NCBI GenBank assembly: GCA_016235185.1 | Contig: JACRLT010000003.1 | Coordinates: 1-64,000, forward strand | From: Candidatus Omnitrophota bacterium | GTDB lineage: Bacteria > Omnitrophota > Gorgyraeia > Velamenicoccales > Velamenicoccaceae | DNA length: 64,000 nucleotides | Direction: 5' to 3' | Part shown: one piece after another, positions 49,169 through 58,688 of the stretch | Layout: every line of letters begins with the position of its first letter | How positions within the stretch are numbered: the stretch's first letter is position 1 | Position numbers and translations under genes: made by a program | The notes under the pieces: model-generated | Told to the model about the DNA's origin: nothing | Seen by the model: the letters and a program-made list of their open reading frames with translations, nothing else | Databases searched by the model: none

Positions 49169-50041
49169 TTGACTACAGAGTTGATCAAGCAATTATTGGA
49201 GGCTGGGGTCCACTTCGGGCACCAGACAAAGAGATGGAATCCAAAGATGAGGCCTTATATCTTTGGCGAAAAGAGCGGCATCTACATTATCGACCTGGAA
49301 AAAACAGAGAAACTTTTAAATGTTGCCAGGGCGTTTATTTCGGAAGTCGCAGCGCAGGGAAAACCGGTGCTTTTCGTAGGCACCAAGAAGCAGTCGCAGG
49401 AAGTCGTGGAAGTTGAGGCGAAACGCTGCGGCGCGTTTTATATAAACCACCGCTGGCTCGGCGGGCTTTTGACGAACTTTGCTACAATAAAAAAGAGCAT
49501 CAAGCGCTATAAAGAAATTATGCAGATGGAAAAGGACGGTATTTTCAATAGCCTTACCAAGAAAGAAATATCCTCTTTGAATAAGGAGAGGGAGAAGCTC
49601 TTGAAGAACCTATCCGGAGTTATCGAGATGGATAGGCTGCCCAGCGCGATCTTCATTGTCGATTCCAAAAAAGAAGAGACGGCGGTCCTGGAGGCCAAAA
49701 AGCTCCATATACCCATAGTGGCCCTTATCGATACCAACTGTAATCCGGACTTTATTGACTATGCTATTCCTGGAAATGACGACGCGATCAAGTCCATTAA
49801 ACTTATCACCTCGTTTATGGCCGAAAGTATCTTAGACGGCAAGAAGCGTTATGAGGAAGTCAAGAGCGCCATCAGGGAGACAGAGGCCAAAGAACGCGAA
49901 GCAACAGGCGAAGAGGGCGCTGAAACCATTATTGCGCCTGAAATCGAGGAAGAGGTGATAAAGAAGCTCGAGCTCGATAAAGAAGCTGGCGCTAAAGAAA
50001 GGCCAGTGCGCGGCAAAAAGACCCGCACTGATAAGGATTAG
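49169..50041 (+). CDS. rpsB: Small ribosomal subunit protein uS2
   Basis: A 290-residue ribosomal protein: [55 protein letters not shown], and [25 protein letters not shown]. The C-terminal 60 residues are a charged tail beyond the core. TTG 49169 is chosen as the start (AAAGGAG 10 nt upstream and correct N-terminus). It heads the conserved rpsB-tsf-pyrH-frr operon. Confidence 0.95.
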   Translation: MTTELIKQLLEAGVHFGHQTKRWNPKMRPYIFGEKSGIYIIDLEKTEKLLNVARAFISEVAAQGKPVLFVGTKKQSQEVVEVEAKRCGAFYINHRWLGGLLTNFATIKKSIKRYKEIMQMEKDGIFNSLTKKEISSLNKEREKLLKNLSGVIEMDRLPSAIFIVDSKKEETAVLEAKKLHIPIVALIDTNCNPDFIDYAIPGNDDAIKSIKLITSFMAESILDGKKRYEEVKSAIRETEAKEREATGEEGAETIIAPEIEEEVIKKLELDKEAGAKERPVRGKKTRTDKD

Positions 50042-50058
50042 AGAAACTACCACTTTAT

Positions 50059-50138
50059 CAGAGAACAGAGGACAGAAAACAGAAGAGAGATTTAAAAGAT
50101 TTTTCCGACATCTGTTATCTGATCTCTGTCCTCTGAAA
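50059..50138. repeat. Palindromic repeat, CAGAGGACAGA family
   Basis: TCAGAGAACAGAGGACAGA on the left and CTGATCTCTGTCCTCTGA on the right form a long imperfect hairpin between rpsB and tsf. No partner copy was found in this window. Confidence 0.6.
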
Positions 50139-50222
50139 CTAAAAATAGCCGGCGACAGGCGAGCTAACCATTTACCGAAGAACAAAGTGGATTTTTCGGA
50201 GCAAAAGTAAGAGAGGATAACA

Positions 50223-50762
50223 ATGTCAGTTTCTATTGAGTTGATCAAGCAGTTGAGAGAACTAACGTCCGCATCCGTCTCGGACTGTAAAACCGCTATA
50301 GACCAGGCCAAGGGGGATATCCATACGGCTGCGGAAATTTTAAAAAAGAGAGGGTTGGAGATCGCGGCTAAAAAAGCGTCGCGTGCGGCTAACCAGGGAA
50401 GGGTCGAGGCCTATATTCACCACGGCAATAAGATCGGCGTATTGGTGGAGGTCAATTGTGAGACTGATTTTGTGGCGCGTAACGAGGAGTTTATCCGTTT
50501 TTCCAAAGACGTAGCTATGCAGATAGCAGCTACTGACCCGAGATATTTGAAGAAAGAAGATGTCCCTGCCGATGTAGTTGCCGATATGAGCGATAAACAG
50601 AAGTCGGACTTTTTTAAGGTCAACTGCCTGTTGAGCCAACCTTTTATCAAAGATGACAAAGTCGCTATCCAGGATTACCTGACATCCATTGTAGCGAAAA
50701 TAGGCGAAAATATCCTTGTCAGAAGATATGAGCGCTATCGTCTGGGCGAAGATGAAAAATAA
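50223..50762 (+). CDS. tsf: Elongation factor Ts (short form)
   Basis: A 179-residue EF-Ts, nucleotide-exchange factor for EF-Tu. The UBA-like start [24 protein letters not shown] and the core motif [27 protein letters not shown] are present, with VAMQIAA and [13 protein letters not shown]. It is shorter than E. coli EF-Ts (283 aa) and lacks the long C-terminal extension, as in many bacteria. It overlaps pyrH by 11 nt. Confidence 0.93.
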   Translation: MSVSIELIKQLRELTSASVSDCKTAIDQAKGDIHTAAEILKKRGLEIAAKKASRAANQGRVEAYIHHGNKIGVLVEVNCETDFVARNEEFIRFSKDVAMQIAATDPRYLKKEDVPADVVADMSDKQKSDFFKVNCLLSQPFIKDDKVAIQDYLTSIVAKIGENILVRRYERYRLGEDEK

Positions 50763-51471
50763 GCCGGTCTATAAACGCGTAGTCTTGAAGCTAAGCGGCG
50801 AAGCCCTTCAGGGCAGACAAGCCCACGGAATAGATTTTAAGGTCTTAGACACTTTGGCGCAACAGATCGCCGAGGTGCACGCGATGGGTGTCCAGATCGC
50901 CCTTGTCTTGGGCGGCGGAAATATCTTTCGGGGTGCCTCCGGCAGTAAAGTTTTTGAGATCGAGCGGGCCGTGGGCGATTATATGGGGATGTTGGCTACC
51001 GTCATAAATGGCCTGGCTTTTCAGGATGTTATCGAAAAAAAAGGCATTCCGACGCGCGTTATGACAGCTATCGAGATGCACCAGATAGGCGAGCCGTATA
51101 TCAGGCGGCGGGCCATTCGACATTTGGAAAACGGGCGGGTAATTATTTTTGTGGCAGGCACAGGTAATCCTTATTTTACGACGGATACGGCAGCGGCGCT
51201 GCGCGCAATGGAGATCGGCGCGGATGTTATCCTGAAGGCTACCAAAGTAGACGGTGTTTATACCGCCGATCCCATGAAAGACAAAAGCGCCAGAAAATTT
51301 ACGGGTTTGAAATATATAGACGTTTTAAAAAAGGGGCTAAAGGTCATGGATGCGACGGCAATAAGTCTTTGTATGGATAATAATCTGCCGATCGTGGTAT
51401 TTGATTTGACTAAGGAAGGTAACATCAGAAAGATCATTACCGGAGAGAAATTGGGCACAGTGGTAAGCTGA
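50752..51471 (+). CDS. pyrH: UMP kinase
   Basis: A 239-residue hexameric amino-acid-kinase-fold enzyme: [14 protein letters not shown] at the N-terminus, [43 protein letters not shown] 50752 overlaps the end of tsf. It is part of the rpsB operon, the normal position. Confidence 0.95.
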   Translation: MKNKPVYKRVVLKLSGEALQGRQAHGIDFKVLDTLAQQIAEVHAMGVQIALVLGGGNIFRGASGSKVFEIERAVGDYMGMLATVINGLAFQDVIEKKGIPTRVMTAIEMHQIGEPYIRRRAIRHLENGRVIIFVAGTGNPYFTTDTAAALRAMEIGADVILKATKVDGVYTADPMKDKSARKFTGLKYIDVLKKGLKVMDATAISLCMDNNLPIVVFDLTKEGNIRKIITGEKLGTVVS

Positions 51472-51487
51472 AAACAGGGGGGTGTTT

Positions 51488-52048
51488 ATGACGGCTAAAG
51501 AAGTCATTCGGGAATCCGAAAGCAAGATGAAGAAGGCTTTGGAGGCTGCGCGCCGCAATTTTGCCGAGATCAGGACCGGACGGGCCAATCCGCACATGGT
51601 GGAAGGACTTCATATAGACTACTTTGGCACGCCTACGGTTTTAAAGTCATTGGCCCAGATCACTATACCGGATGCGCGTCTTATCGTTATACAGCCGTGG
51701 GATGCTTCTGTCATCCCGGAGATCGAAAAGGCCATTAATAAGTCTAATTTCGGGGTTACGCCTTTTAACGACGGAAAAGTTATAAGGCTACAGATCCCGC
51801 AGTTGACGCAGGAGAGACGGGAAGAGTTGAGGAAGGTCGTCAAGGCCATGGCTGAAGACGGCCGCGTGTCTTTGCGCACCATCCGCCGGGATTCCAACGA
51901 AGCCATCAAAAAGCTCGAATCTGATAAAGCTATCGCCGAGGATGACCGTTTCAAGTCCCAGGAAGAAATGCAGAAGTTGACTGATAAATGTATGGCAGAG
52001 CTGGAAGGCCTTTTGAAAGAAAAAGAAAAGGAACTTACCGAGCTTTAG
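51488..52048 (+). CDS. frr: Ribosome recycling factor
   Basis: A 186-residue coiled-coil protein that splits ribosomes after termination: KKALEAARRNFAEIRTGRANPHMVEGLHIDYFGTPT, VIQPWDASVIPEIEKAI, and RREELRKVVKAMAEDGRVSLRTIRRDSNEAIKKL. ATG 51488 follows a GGGGGTG site. It closes the operon; tRNA-Lys(TTT) follows 16 bp later. Confidence 0.95.
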   Translation: MTAKEVIRESESKMKKALEAARRNFAEIRTGRANPHMVEGLHIDYFGTPTVLKSLAQITIPDARLIVIQPWDASVIPEIEKAINKSNFGVTPFNDGKVIRLQIPQLTQERREELRKVVKAMAEDGRVSLRTIRRDSNEAIKKLESDKAIAEDDRFKSQEEMQKLTDKCMAELEGLLKEKEKELTEL

Positions 52049-52064
52049 CTTTTTTAAGTAGATT

Positions 52065-52137
52065 TGGGCCGCTAGCTCATTTGGTAGAGCACCGCCCTTT
52101 TAAGGCGGGTGTGCCGCGTTCGAGCCGCGGGCGGCTC
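52065..52137 (+). tRNA. tRNA-Lys(TTT)
   Basis: Acceptor GGGCCGC/GCGGCTC, anticodon arm CCGCC-CTTTTAA-GGCGG (anticodon TTT), discriminator A at 52137, no CCA. The T-loop is TTCGAGC. Confidence 0.92.
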
Positions 52138-52298
52138 ATTAAATTTTGCTTCGCAAAATTTAATCCCGAGTAGCCCTCTTATGCAGATCGGCCACGAGGG
52201 ATAAAAGATTCGAGCCGTCCCTCGTTGTTAGGCATCGCAAAATAGTACAACTCGGGATCTCGCTGCGAAGATATATTGTAGCTCGACGGGCGGCTCAT
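52138..52298. repeat. Tail element of tRNA-Lys(TTT), degenerate end duplication
   Basis: Starts with the 11-bp hairpin TTAAATTTTGC/GCAAAATTTAA (52138-52162). Later parts repeat GATTCGAGCCG (52208) and CGGGCGGCTCAT (52287-52298), pieces of the tRNA-Lys end but not an exact 17-mer. A further ATAAATTTTTC/GAAAATTTAT hairpin follows (52297-52327). Confidence 0.6.
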
Positions 52299-52330
52299 AA
52301 ATTTTTCTGTCGCGTAGGAAAATTTATAGG

Positions 52331-52360
52331 GCGGATGGCGAAATTGGCAGACGCGATTTT
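52331..52360 (+). pseudogene. 5' fragment of a tRNA-Leu-like gene
   Basis: GCGGATGGCGAAATTGGCAGACGCGATTTTG resembles the acceptor 5' strand and D arm of a class II tRNA. It is cut before the anticodon arm is complete and abuts intact tRNA-Leu (52371). Confidence 0.6.
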
Positions 52361-52370
52361 GAAAGACTTT

Positions 52371-52454
52371 GCCGCGGTGGCGGAATTGGCATACGCGTTA
52401 GGCTTAGGACCTAATGTCCGCAAGGACTTGAGAGTTCGACTCTCTCCCGCGGCA
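52371..52454 (+). tRNA. tRNA-Leu(TAG)
   Basis: Class II tRNA of 84 nt with acceptor GCCGCGG/CCGCGGC, anticodon arm TTAGG-CTTAGGA-CCTAA (anticodon TAG), a short variable arm (TGTCCGCAAGGACTT) and discriminator A; no CCA. Confidence 0.92.
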
Positions 52455-52544
52455 TTAGATATTTGAAATCAGCGGACAGGTTTCCCGCCGGAGGCGGGTC
52501 CGCCTGCGGCGGAAAATCCTCTTCCGCCCATTTGAAAAATTTTT
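52455..52544. other. Gap between tRNA-Leu and tRNA-Gly
   Basis: A 90-bp spacer with CCCGCCGGAGGCGGG and CCGCCTGCGGCGG palindromes and no gene. Confidence 0.55.
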
Positions 52545-52617
<73 letters not shown>

Positions 52618-52751
52618 CTTTAATTTTGCTACTCGCATTTTTTGCTGGATTCGAAGCCGACCCGAGCGCCACTGGTTCAAGCGAGGGCGGCCGGTTGCGG
52701 GGGAGACCCGACGAATGTCGGGTCGCAGGAGCAAGAATCCCGTCTCCCGCT
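52618..52751. repeat. tRNA-Gly tail element with 17-nt end duplication
   Basis: 117 bp (52618-52734) followed by GAATCCCGTCTCCCGCT (52735-52751), identical to the tRNA end. GACCCGACGAATGTCGGGTC is a perfect hairpin inside. TTAAATTTTCGC/GCGAAAATTTAA (52751-52778), the presumed terminator, comes next. Confidence 0.85.
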
Positions 52752-52831
52752 TAAATTTTCGCTTTTGCGAAAATTTAACCCCGCGAAGCGAACGTTTTGG
52801 CGAGCGGGGTCTTTTCGAATAATCATATTTG

Positions 52832-52955
52832 ACTCCTTGTCTATGCGTCCCCACCGTTTTGTTTCGCTTTGCGAAAGCAAAACGAAACAGTGGGGACAGA
52901 CTGCGGAGTTAATTTTGTAATGAATTACCCTAAATTGCGGCAAAATTAAGGAGGT
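52832..52955 (+). promoter_or_regulatory. Structured 5' leader, recurring RNA motif (copy 6, EIIA gene)
   Basis: ACTCC (52832-52836)/GGAGT (52905-52909); GTCT/AGAC; CCCCAC/GTGGGG with GTTTTGTTTCGC hairpin, nearly identical to copy 5; TTAATTTT (52909-52916)/AAAATTAA (52942-52949); then AAGGAGG. ACTCCTT can alternatively pair with AAGGAG of the ribosome-binding site. Confidence 0.75.
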
Positions 52956-52964
52956 AAGCACATA

Positions 52965-53435
52965 ATGAAGATAATGGATTTTCTCACGGAAGACGCTGCT
53001 ACCGTAGATTTGAAGAGCGTTAATAAGAATGACGCCATCAAAGAACTGGTTGACCTTTTGATCGGCGCAGGTGAAGTTGACAAGAAAGACAAGGCCAAGG
53101 TTGTGGAGCTTCTTATGGCCCGCGAGGCCCTGGGGTCTACTGCCATAGGCCATAACGTCGGTATCCCGCACGCCAAGACCGATTGCGTTAAGGACTTGAT
53201 AGGCGCGTTCGGCTTATCTAAAAAAGGCGTAGATTTTGATTCTCTGGATGGAGAGCCGGTGTATATTTTCTTTCTGCTTTTGGCCCCGCAGGATTCAGCC
53301 GGCCCGCACTTAAAGGCCCTGGCGCGTATCTCTCGCCTTATCAAAGATAAATATTTCCGCGATATTTTAAGGCAGTCAAAAGACAAGAAGGATGTGGTCA
53401 GGATCATCGAGGCCGAGGATGAGAAGAAACTATAG
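52965..53435 (+). CDS. ptsN: PTS EIIA component, fructose/nitrogen type
   Basis: A 156-residue EIIA domain. The phosphorylated His lies in GSTAIGHNVGIPHAKTDCV. N-terminal DFLTEDAATVDLKSVNKNDAIKELVDLL is the usual lead. There is no EIIB or EIIC in the window, so this is a regulatory PTS of the PtsN kind: it probably acts with HPr and EI (encoded at 54.7-56.7 kb). Its 3' end overlaps the next start by 17 nt. Confidence 0.88.
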   Translation: MKIMDFLTEDAATVDLKSVNKNDAIKELVDLLIGAGEVDKKDKAKVVELLMAREALGSTAIGHNVGIPHAKTDCVKDLIGAFGLSKKGVDFDSLDGEPVYIFFLLLAPQDSAGPHLKALARISRLIKDKYFRDILRQSKDKKDVVRIIEAEDEKKL

Positions 53436-54693
53436 GGCCTGGTCGATCTTCAAGTGGCTCTATCCTGGCATGCGCATCAAGCGTTGGGGCTTTTTGTCTC
53501 TTTTAGGCATAGTCCTGATCTTGATAGGGGTCAGCGGTGCCACGAGACTGCCGCGTGATTTCGCCGGTGCCGTAATATATGTCTATTACGCAAATGCCGT
53601 TCTTGGCATCATCCTTATTATTTTAGGTTTTAAGAATATGATGGTATCGGTGGTGAGCCTGCTTTTGCCCCACAAAGACGGGCATCTTATTGATATCATG
53701 TACCAAAAAAGATTTTTAGAGCAGGGGCCGCGCATTGTAGCTCTCGGCGGCGGCACGGGGTTGTCTACGATACTGCACGGCATCAAGGAATATACGTCGA
53801 ACATCACTGCCATAGTGACTGTAGCCGATGACGGAGGAAGTTCAGGGAGGTTGCGGCAGCAGTTTGATATCGTGGCGCCCGGGGATATCCGCAACTGCCT
53901 TGTAGCTCTGGCTGCCGATGAGACAATGATGCAGGAGCTCTTTCAGTATCGCTTTGGCAAGGAAACGGAGTTTGGCGGCCACAGTTTCGGAAATCTTTTT
54001 ATCACTGCGATGACCCAGGTGACCGGTGATTTCGAAAAGGCTGTCAAAGAATCAAGCAAGGTTTTATCTATCCGCGGCCAGGTATTGCCGTCAACGCTTG
54101 ATAAAGTCACACTTATGGCCGAGCATAAAGACGGCCGCGTGACCGAGGGTGAAGCGCAGATCCCTAAGGTTGGTGTGCCGATCAAGAAGATATTTATCAG
54201 GCCTCAATCTGCGGTGGGGGCGCCTGATGCCATACGTGCTATTTTGGATGCGGAGTTGATCATTTTGGGCCCAGGGAGCCTGTATACAAGTATTATTCCT
54301 AATCTCTTGCTCAAAGAGATCCGCGATGCTGTTGTGGCGGCAACTGTATCTAAGATATATGTTTGTAATATAATGACGCAGCCCGGAGAAACCGACAATT
54401 TTAAGGCCTCTGACCATGTAAAGGAATTGGTGGCGCATACACATCCCAAGGTCCTGGATGCATGTATTGTCAATGTAGGCAAGATCTCCAAGCACATGCT
54501 TGAAAAATATGCCTTGGAACGCTCGATACCGGTCGTGGCTGATTCTCAGGCCATCAAGGACATTGGTTACGGTGTTATTGAAGAGGATCTTGTGAATTCG
54601 ACTGATCTTGTCCGTCATGATGCCAATAAATTGGCCAGGATCATCGGTAATTTGTTGAACCTTGAGAAGCGCGCGGCCAAAAAGGCCGCTTAA
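53419..54693 (+). CDS. yvcK: YvcK/CofD-like gluconeogenesis-factor protein with membrane anchor
   Basis: A 424-residue protein. Two N-terminal hydrophobic helices (about residues 23-40 and 53-80) precede the YvcK domain: PRIVALGGGTGLSTILHGIK, TVADDGGSSGRLRQQF, APGDIRNCLVALA, LGPGSLYTSIIPNLL, NIMTQPGETDNF. YvcK binds UDP-sugars and supports cell-wall growth in Firmicutes; an N-terminal membrane anchor occurs in some other phyla. ATG 53419 sits inside the EIIA gene. Confidence 0.88.
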   Translation: MRRNYRAWSIFKWLYPGMRIKRWGFLSLLGIVLILIGVSGATRLPRDFAGAVIYVYYANAVLGIILIILGFKNMMVSVVSLLLPHKDGHLIDIMYQKRFLEQGPRIVALGGGTGLSTILHGIKEYTSNITAIVTVADDGGSSGRLRQQFDIVAPGDIRNCLVALAADETMMQELFQYRFGKETEFGGHSFGNLFITAMTQVTGDFEKAVKESSKVLSIRGQVLPSTLDKVTLMAEHKDGRVTEGEAQIPKVGVPIKKIFIRPQSAVGAPDAIRAILDAELIILGPGSLYTSIIPNLLLKEIRDAVVAATVSKIYVCNIMTQPGETDNFKASDHVKELVAHTHPKVLDACIVNVGKISKHMLEKYALERSIPVVADSQAIKDIGYGVIEEDLVNSTDLVRHDANKLARIIGNLLNLEKRAAKKAA

Positions 54694-54719
54694 AAGAACT
54701 CTCGAGATAGGGAAGCAGG

Positions 54720-54986
54720 ATGATCACAAGGATAGAGAAGAAGATCAAAGTCAGGAATAAGCAGGGGTTGCACGCCAGGCCCGCAGCTTTATTCGTTCAA
54801 ATAGCAAACAAGTATGATTCGACGATCAAAGTCTTAAAAGATGATCAGATAGTCAACGGTAAATCCATTATGGGTATTTTGATGCTTGCGGCGGAAAAGG
54901 ACAGCGAGGTCATACTTGTTGCCGAGGGTACGGATAGCCAAGAGGCTGTGCGCGAATTGGAATTATTATTGGGTTCAGATGAGTGA
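54720..54986 (+). CDS. ptsH: Phosphocarrier protein HPr
   Basis: An 88-residue HPr. The active-site motif KQGLHARPAALFV carries the phospho-His, and GKSIMGILML the regulatory Ser46-equivalent, which suggests HPr kinase control (hprK is not in the window). It overlaps ptsI by 8 nt. With EIIA it forms the PTS relay. Confidence 0.93.
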   Translation: MITRIEKKIKVRNKQGLHARPAALFVQIANKYDSTIKVLKDDQIVNGKSIMGILMLAAEKDSEVILVAEGTDSQEAVRELELLLGSDE

Positions 54987-56730
54987 GATCACATTAAAAG
55001 GGATACCGGCAGCACCGGGCATTGTAATAGGCCGCGCCTATATTTTCGGCAAGGAAGACTTGGATGTCGAAGAGCAGCCTATTTCCGATGAACAGGTGCC
55101 TTTGGAGATCTCGCGTTTCGAGGATGCGCTTATCCAGACGCGCCAGGAGATCATTGCGCTTCAGAAAAAAATAGCCCAGGAGATGGGTTCTGAACACGGC
55201 GAGGTTTTTGACGCGCACCTTCTTGTGTTGGAAGACCGCATGCTCATAGAAGAGGTCATCTCTAAAGTCAAAAAAGATAAGCTCATAGTGGATTTTGTTT
55301 TCTCCGAAGTTTTAAAAAGATATGCCAGCGTTTTTTCGCGTATCGAGGACGAGTATTTAAAAGAGCGCATTAGCGATATCAATGACGTGGGCCGCCGCAT
55401 CCTGCGTAATCTTCTGGGTAAAAAACGCAAAGGGCTGGCAGATCTGGAAGAAGAAGTGATCGTCATCGCCCATGACCTTTCGCCTTCGGATACGGCGACG
55501 ATGCATAAGAATAAGGTCATCGGTTTTGTAACAGACATAGGCGGTAAGACGTCGCATACCGCCATTATGGCCAAGTCCCTGGAGATCCCGGCAGTCGTGG
55601 GTTTGGAGATCGGCACAGAAAAGATCAAAAATTCCGACCTGGTGATAGTCGACGGGTCTTCTGGAGTCGTTATAGTCGCGCCTGACCCCGAGACTTTGAA
55701 AAAATACGAGGTCCAGGAAGAGAAGATGAAGGGGCTGACCGCCACCCTGACATCTATCAGGGACCTGCCGGCGCAGACCACAGACGGCAAGATCGTAAGC
55801 CTTGCGGCCAATATCGAATTTCCTGAAGAGATACCGTCGGTGCTGCAGCATGGAGCCGATGGCGTGGGGTTATACCGCACAGAATATTTTTATATGAACC
55901 GTAAGGATCTGCCAACTGAAGACGAACAGTTTGACGCCTATAAGCGCCTGGCAGAGGCCTTCGGCGAGAAGCCGGTCATTATCCGCACCATGGACTTGGG
56001 CGGAGATAAGTTTATATCGCAGTTTAATCTGCCCAAGGAGATGTCGCCTTTTATGGGCTGGCGTGCTATACGCTTTTGCCTTGCCCGTCCGGACGTTTTT
56101 AAGACGCAGCTGCGCGCAATTTTGCGGGCTTCTGTCGCAGGTAATTTAAAAGTTATGTTCCCTATGATCTCCGGGGTCGAGGAGCTCAAACGTTCCAAGG
56201 AATTGCTCCAGGAGTGCAGGGAGGAATTAAAGGCCAAAGGGATCGCTTACAACGATCAACTGGAAGTAGGCGTCATGATAGAAGTACCGTCAGCGGCCCT
56301 GACGGGCGATGTTCTTTCCCGTGAAGCGGCATTCTTCAGCATTGGCACAAACGACCTTATACAGTATTCTCTGGCCGTAGACAGGACGAATGAGAAGATC
56401 GCATATCTTTATGAACCGACTCACCCGGCGGTATTACGCCTGATCAAAAGTGTCATTGACGCCGGGCACCTATCGAATATCTGGGTGGGTATGTGCGGTG
56501 AGATGTCAGGCGAACCGTCTCTGGCGCTTTTGCTTTTAGGGTTGGGCTTAGATGAGTTCAGTATGCCATCCGCATCTATTTTGGAGATAAAGAATATTAT
56601 CCGCAGCGTGTCTTATGCGCAGGCAAAACAGATAGCTGACGAAGCCATGACGCTTTTAACAGGTAAGGATGTAGAAGTTTTTCTAAAGAGTAAATTGAGA
56701 GAGCTTTTGCCTGCGCTTTACGGAAATTAA
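54979..56730 (+). CDS. ptsI: PTS enzyme I (PEP-protein phosphotransferase)
   Basis: A 583-residue enzyme that takes phosphate from PEP and passes it to HPr. Seen: N-terminal GIPAAPGIVIGRAYI, phospho-His segment TDIGGKTSHTAIMAKSL, RTEYFYMNRKDLPTEDEQF, PVIIRTMDLGGDK and the catalytic-Cys region WVGMCGEMSG. Length is typical. It may serve the regulatory EIIA rather than sugar uptake in this organism. Confidence 0.94.
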   Translation: MSEITLKGIPAAPGIVIGRAYIFGKEDLDVEEQPISDEQVPLEISRFEDALIQTRQEIIALQKKIAQEMGSEHGEVFDAHLLVLEDRMLIEEVISKVKKDKLIVDFVFSEVLKRYASVFSRIEDEYLKERISDINDVGRRILRNLLGKKRKGLADLEEEVIVIAHDLSPSDTATMHKNKVIGFVTDIGGKTSHTAIMAKSLEIPAVVGLEIGTEKIKNSDLVIVDGSSGVVIVAPDPETLKKYEVQEEKMKGLTATLTSIRDLPAQTTDGKIVSLAANIEFPEEIPSVLQHGADGVGLYRTEYFYMNRKDLPTEDEQFDAYKRLAEAFGEKPVIIRTMDLGGDKFISQFNLPKEMSPFMGWRAIRFCLARPDVFKTQLRAILRASVAGNLKVMFPMISGVEELKRSKELLQECREELKAKGIAYNDQLEVGVMIEVPSAALTGDVLSREAAFFSIGTNDLIQYSLAVDRTNEKIAYLYEPTHPAVLRLIKSVIDAGHLSNIWVGMCGEMSGEPSLALLLLGLGLDEFSMPSASILEIKNIIRSVSYAQAKQIADEAMTLLTGKDVEVFLKSKLRELLPALYGN

Positions 56731-56744
56731 GAAGGGAGTCTACG

Positions 56745-57509
56745 GTGAAGGCGATCATCCTGGCTGCTGGATACGCGACACGGCTTTATCCGTTGACCTT
56801 AAATATGCCGAAGCCGCTTTTGCGCGTAACTCCCGATAAGACCGTTATTGATTTTATCGTAGATGATTTGATTACTGTTGCCGGTTTAGATGAAATAGTA
56901 GTCGTCACGAACCATAAATTTTATTCCGATTTTCTTAAATGGGCCGGGCGCCGTAAATTGCCGTGCCGTCTAAGCATATTAGACGACGGCACCAGGACTA
57001 ACATTGACCGTTTGGGGGCAGTGGGTGATATTATCTATGCCGTCACTAAAAAAAAGATAGATTCGGACCTGGCTGTTGTCGGCGGAGATAATCTTTTTGA
57101 CAGGGGGTTCAAAAAGTTTTTTGACTTTGCTTTTGCAAGGCAGCCTTACGCATCTTTGGGGGTATTCGATATAAAGAGCAAGAAAGAAGCCGTGAATTTT
57201 GGCGTGGTAAGCATTACGCCGCGCGGCCGCGTTATCAGTTTTGAGGAGAAACCTGCTCATCCGAGATCTAGTTGTGTAGCGACATGCCTGTATTATTTTC
57301 CGAGGCAGACCCTGAAGTTCCTTCACCGCTATGCGGCTGATCCGCGGACTGTCAAGGATGCGCCGGGCAACTATATACGATGGCTTATGCAAAAAGACAG
57401 GGTCTATGGGTTTGCTTTAAAGAAGGGCCATTGGCACGATATCGGGCATTTTGATTCTTATAAAGAAGTGGTAAATCAGTTTACAAACAAAAAACAAAGG
57501 GGGAAGTGA
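56745..57509 (+). CDS. Sugar-phosphate nucleotidyltransferase
   Basis: A 254-residue nucleotidyltransferase of the RmlA/GlmU-N fold: [49 protein letters not shown], and the late [14 protein letters not shown]. It activates a sugar 1-phosphate with a nucleotide; the sugar is unknown. GTG start at 56745, 14 bp after ptsI. It lacks a hexapeptide domain. Confidence 0.85.
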   Translation: MKAIILAAGYATRLYPLTLNMPKPLLRVTPDKTVIDFIVDDLITVAGLDEIVVVTNHKFYSDFLKWAGRRKLPCRLSILDDGTRTNIDRLGAVGDIIYAVTKKKIDSDLAVVGGDNLFDRGFKKFFDFAFARQPYASLGVFDIKSKKEAVNFGVVSITPRGRVISFEEKPAHPRSSCVATCLYYFPRQTLKFLHRYAADPRTVKDAPGNYIRWLMQKDRVYGFALKKGHWHDIGHFDSYKEVVNQFTNKKQRGK

Positions 57510-57510
57510 A

Positions 57511-58677
57511 ATGAGTCATAATAGGAAATTCTTTTTTGCATCCGAATCTGTAGGTGAGGGCCATCCTGACAAGGTTTGCGACCAGATATCCGATGCGGTT
57601 TTGGATGAAGTATTGAGGCAGGATACGAAAGGCCGGGTTGCCTGCGAAACTTATGTCACCATGGGGCTTATCATTGTCGGCGGCGAGATCACGACGAAAG
57701 GTTACCTGGATGTCCACGCCCTTACGCGCAAGGTTTTAAAGGATATCGGCTACACTCATCCCAAATACGGTTTTGATTATCATACATGCGCGATCTTGAA
57801 TGCCATCAACAAACAGTCTCCGGATATCTCACAGGGGGTTGATGCCGGCGGTGCCGGTGACCAGGGTATCATGATAGGATATGCTAACGATGAGACAGAA
57901 GAGCTGATGCCTCTGCCTATAATGCTTGCGCACAGGCTGGTAAGGCGGTTCGCGCAGGTCAGAAAAGACGGTATATTGAAATATCTTGGACCTGACTGCA
58001 AATCGCAGGTCACAGTGGAATACGACAAGGGTTTGCCTGTCCGCGTAGATAATGTTGTTTTGGCATGCCAGCATACGGAAGACATCCTTGATTCTACAGG
58101 CGATAAGATCACCAAGGCAGCGCGCGAAGAGATAATCCGCGTTGTTTCCGGCCCTATTTTAAAAGGCCTGGCAGATAAGTCGACGTCTTATTATGTCAAT
58201 GAGACCGGCAAGTTCGTAGTCGGCGGGCCGCAGTCTGATACGGGCATGACAGGCCGTAAGATAGTAGTCGATACGTATGGCGGCATCACAGCCCACGGCG
58301 GAGGAGCTTTTTCAGGTAAAGATCCGACCAAGGTGGATCGTTCGGCAACCTACATGGCGCGTTATGTGGCAAAGAATATTGTTGCTGCCAAACTTGCAAA
58401 GAAATGTTTTATACAGCTGGCTTATTGCATAGGTAAGGCTGAACCGGTCAATGTATTTATCGATACGCTCGGCACAGGCAAGGTCGAGGATGAAAAATTG
58501 GAAAAGGCTGTCCGCAAAGTTTTTGACCTGACTCCGCGCGGCATCATAACGACACTTGATCTATTGAAGCCCAAGTTTTTGAGCACCGCCTGTTACGGCC
58601 ATTTTGGCAGGACGGAAGAAGGTTTTACATGGGAAAAGACAGATAAAGTTGAGGCGCTGAAAAAAGAGGTTAAATAA
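57511..58677 (+). CDS. metK: S-adenosylmethionine synthase
   Basis: A 388-residue enzyme making SAM from methionine and [43 protein letters not shown], the flexible loop near [12 protein letters not shown] and [21 protein letters not shown] are all present. SAM is the cofactor of the many radical SAM enzymes in this window. No SAM riboswitch is visible upstream; it begins 2 nt after the previous stop, so it is in one operon with it. Confidence 0.95.
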   Translation: MSHNRKFFFASESVGEGHPDKVCDQISDAVLDEVLRQDTKGRVACETYVTMGLIIVGGEITTKGYLDVHALTRKVLKDIGYTHPKYGFDYHTCAILNAINKQSPDISQGVDAGGAGDQGIMIGYANDETEELMPLPIMLAHRLVRRFAQVRKDGILKYLGPDCKSQVTVEYDKGLPVRVDNVVLACQHTEDILDSTGDKITKAAREEIIRVVSGPILKGLADKSTSYYVNETGKFVVGGPQSDTGMTGRKIVVDTYGGITAHGGGAFSGKDPTKVDRSATYMARYVAKNIVAAKLAKKCFIQLAYCIGKAEPVNVFIDTLGTGKVEDEKLEKAVRKVFDLTPRGIITTLDLLKPKFLSTACYGHFGRTEEGFTWEKTDKVEALKKEVK

Positions 58678-58688
58678 TAAAGGAGAGC

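Noticed and set aside
50223-50762. EF-Ts as a truncated gene
   Set aside because: Short EF-Ts without the C-terminal extension is normal in many bacteria, and the conserved core is complete.
55161-55880. Long minus-strand frame opposite ptsI
   Set aside because: Antisense shadow of a well-supported gene; Arg/Ser/Thr-rich with no domain.
57400-57511. SAM riboswitch before metK
   Set aside because: metK begins 2 nt after the preceding gene and no SAM-type fold lies in the coding sequence before it.
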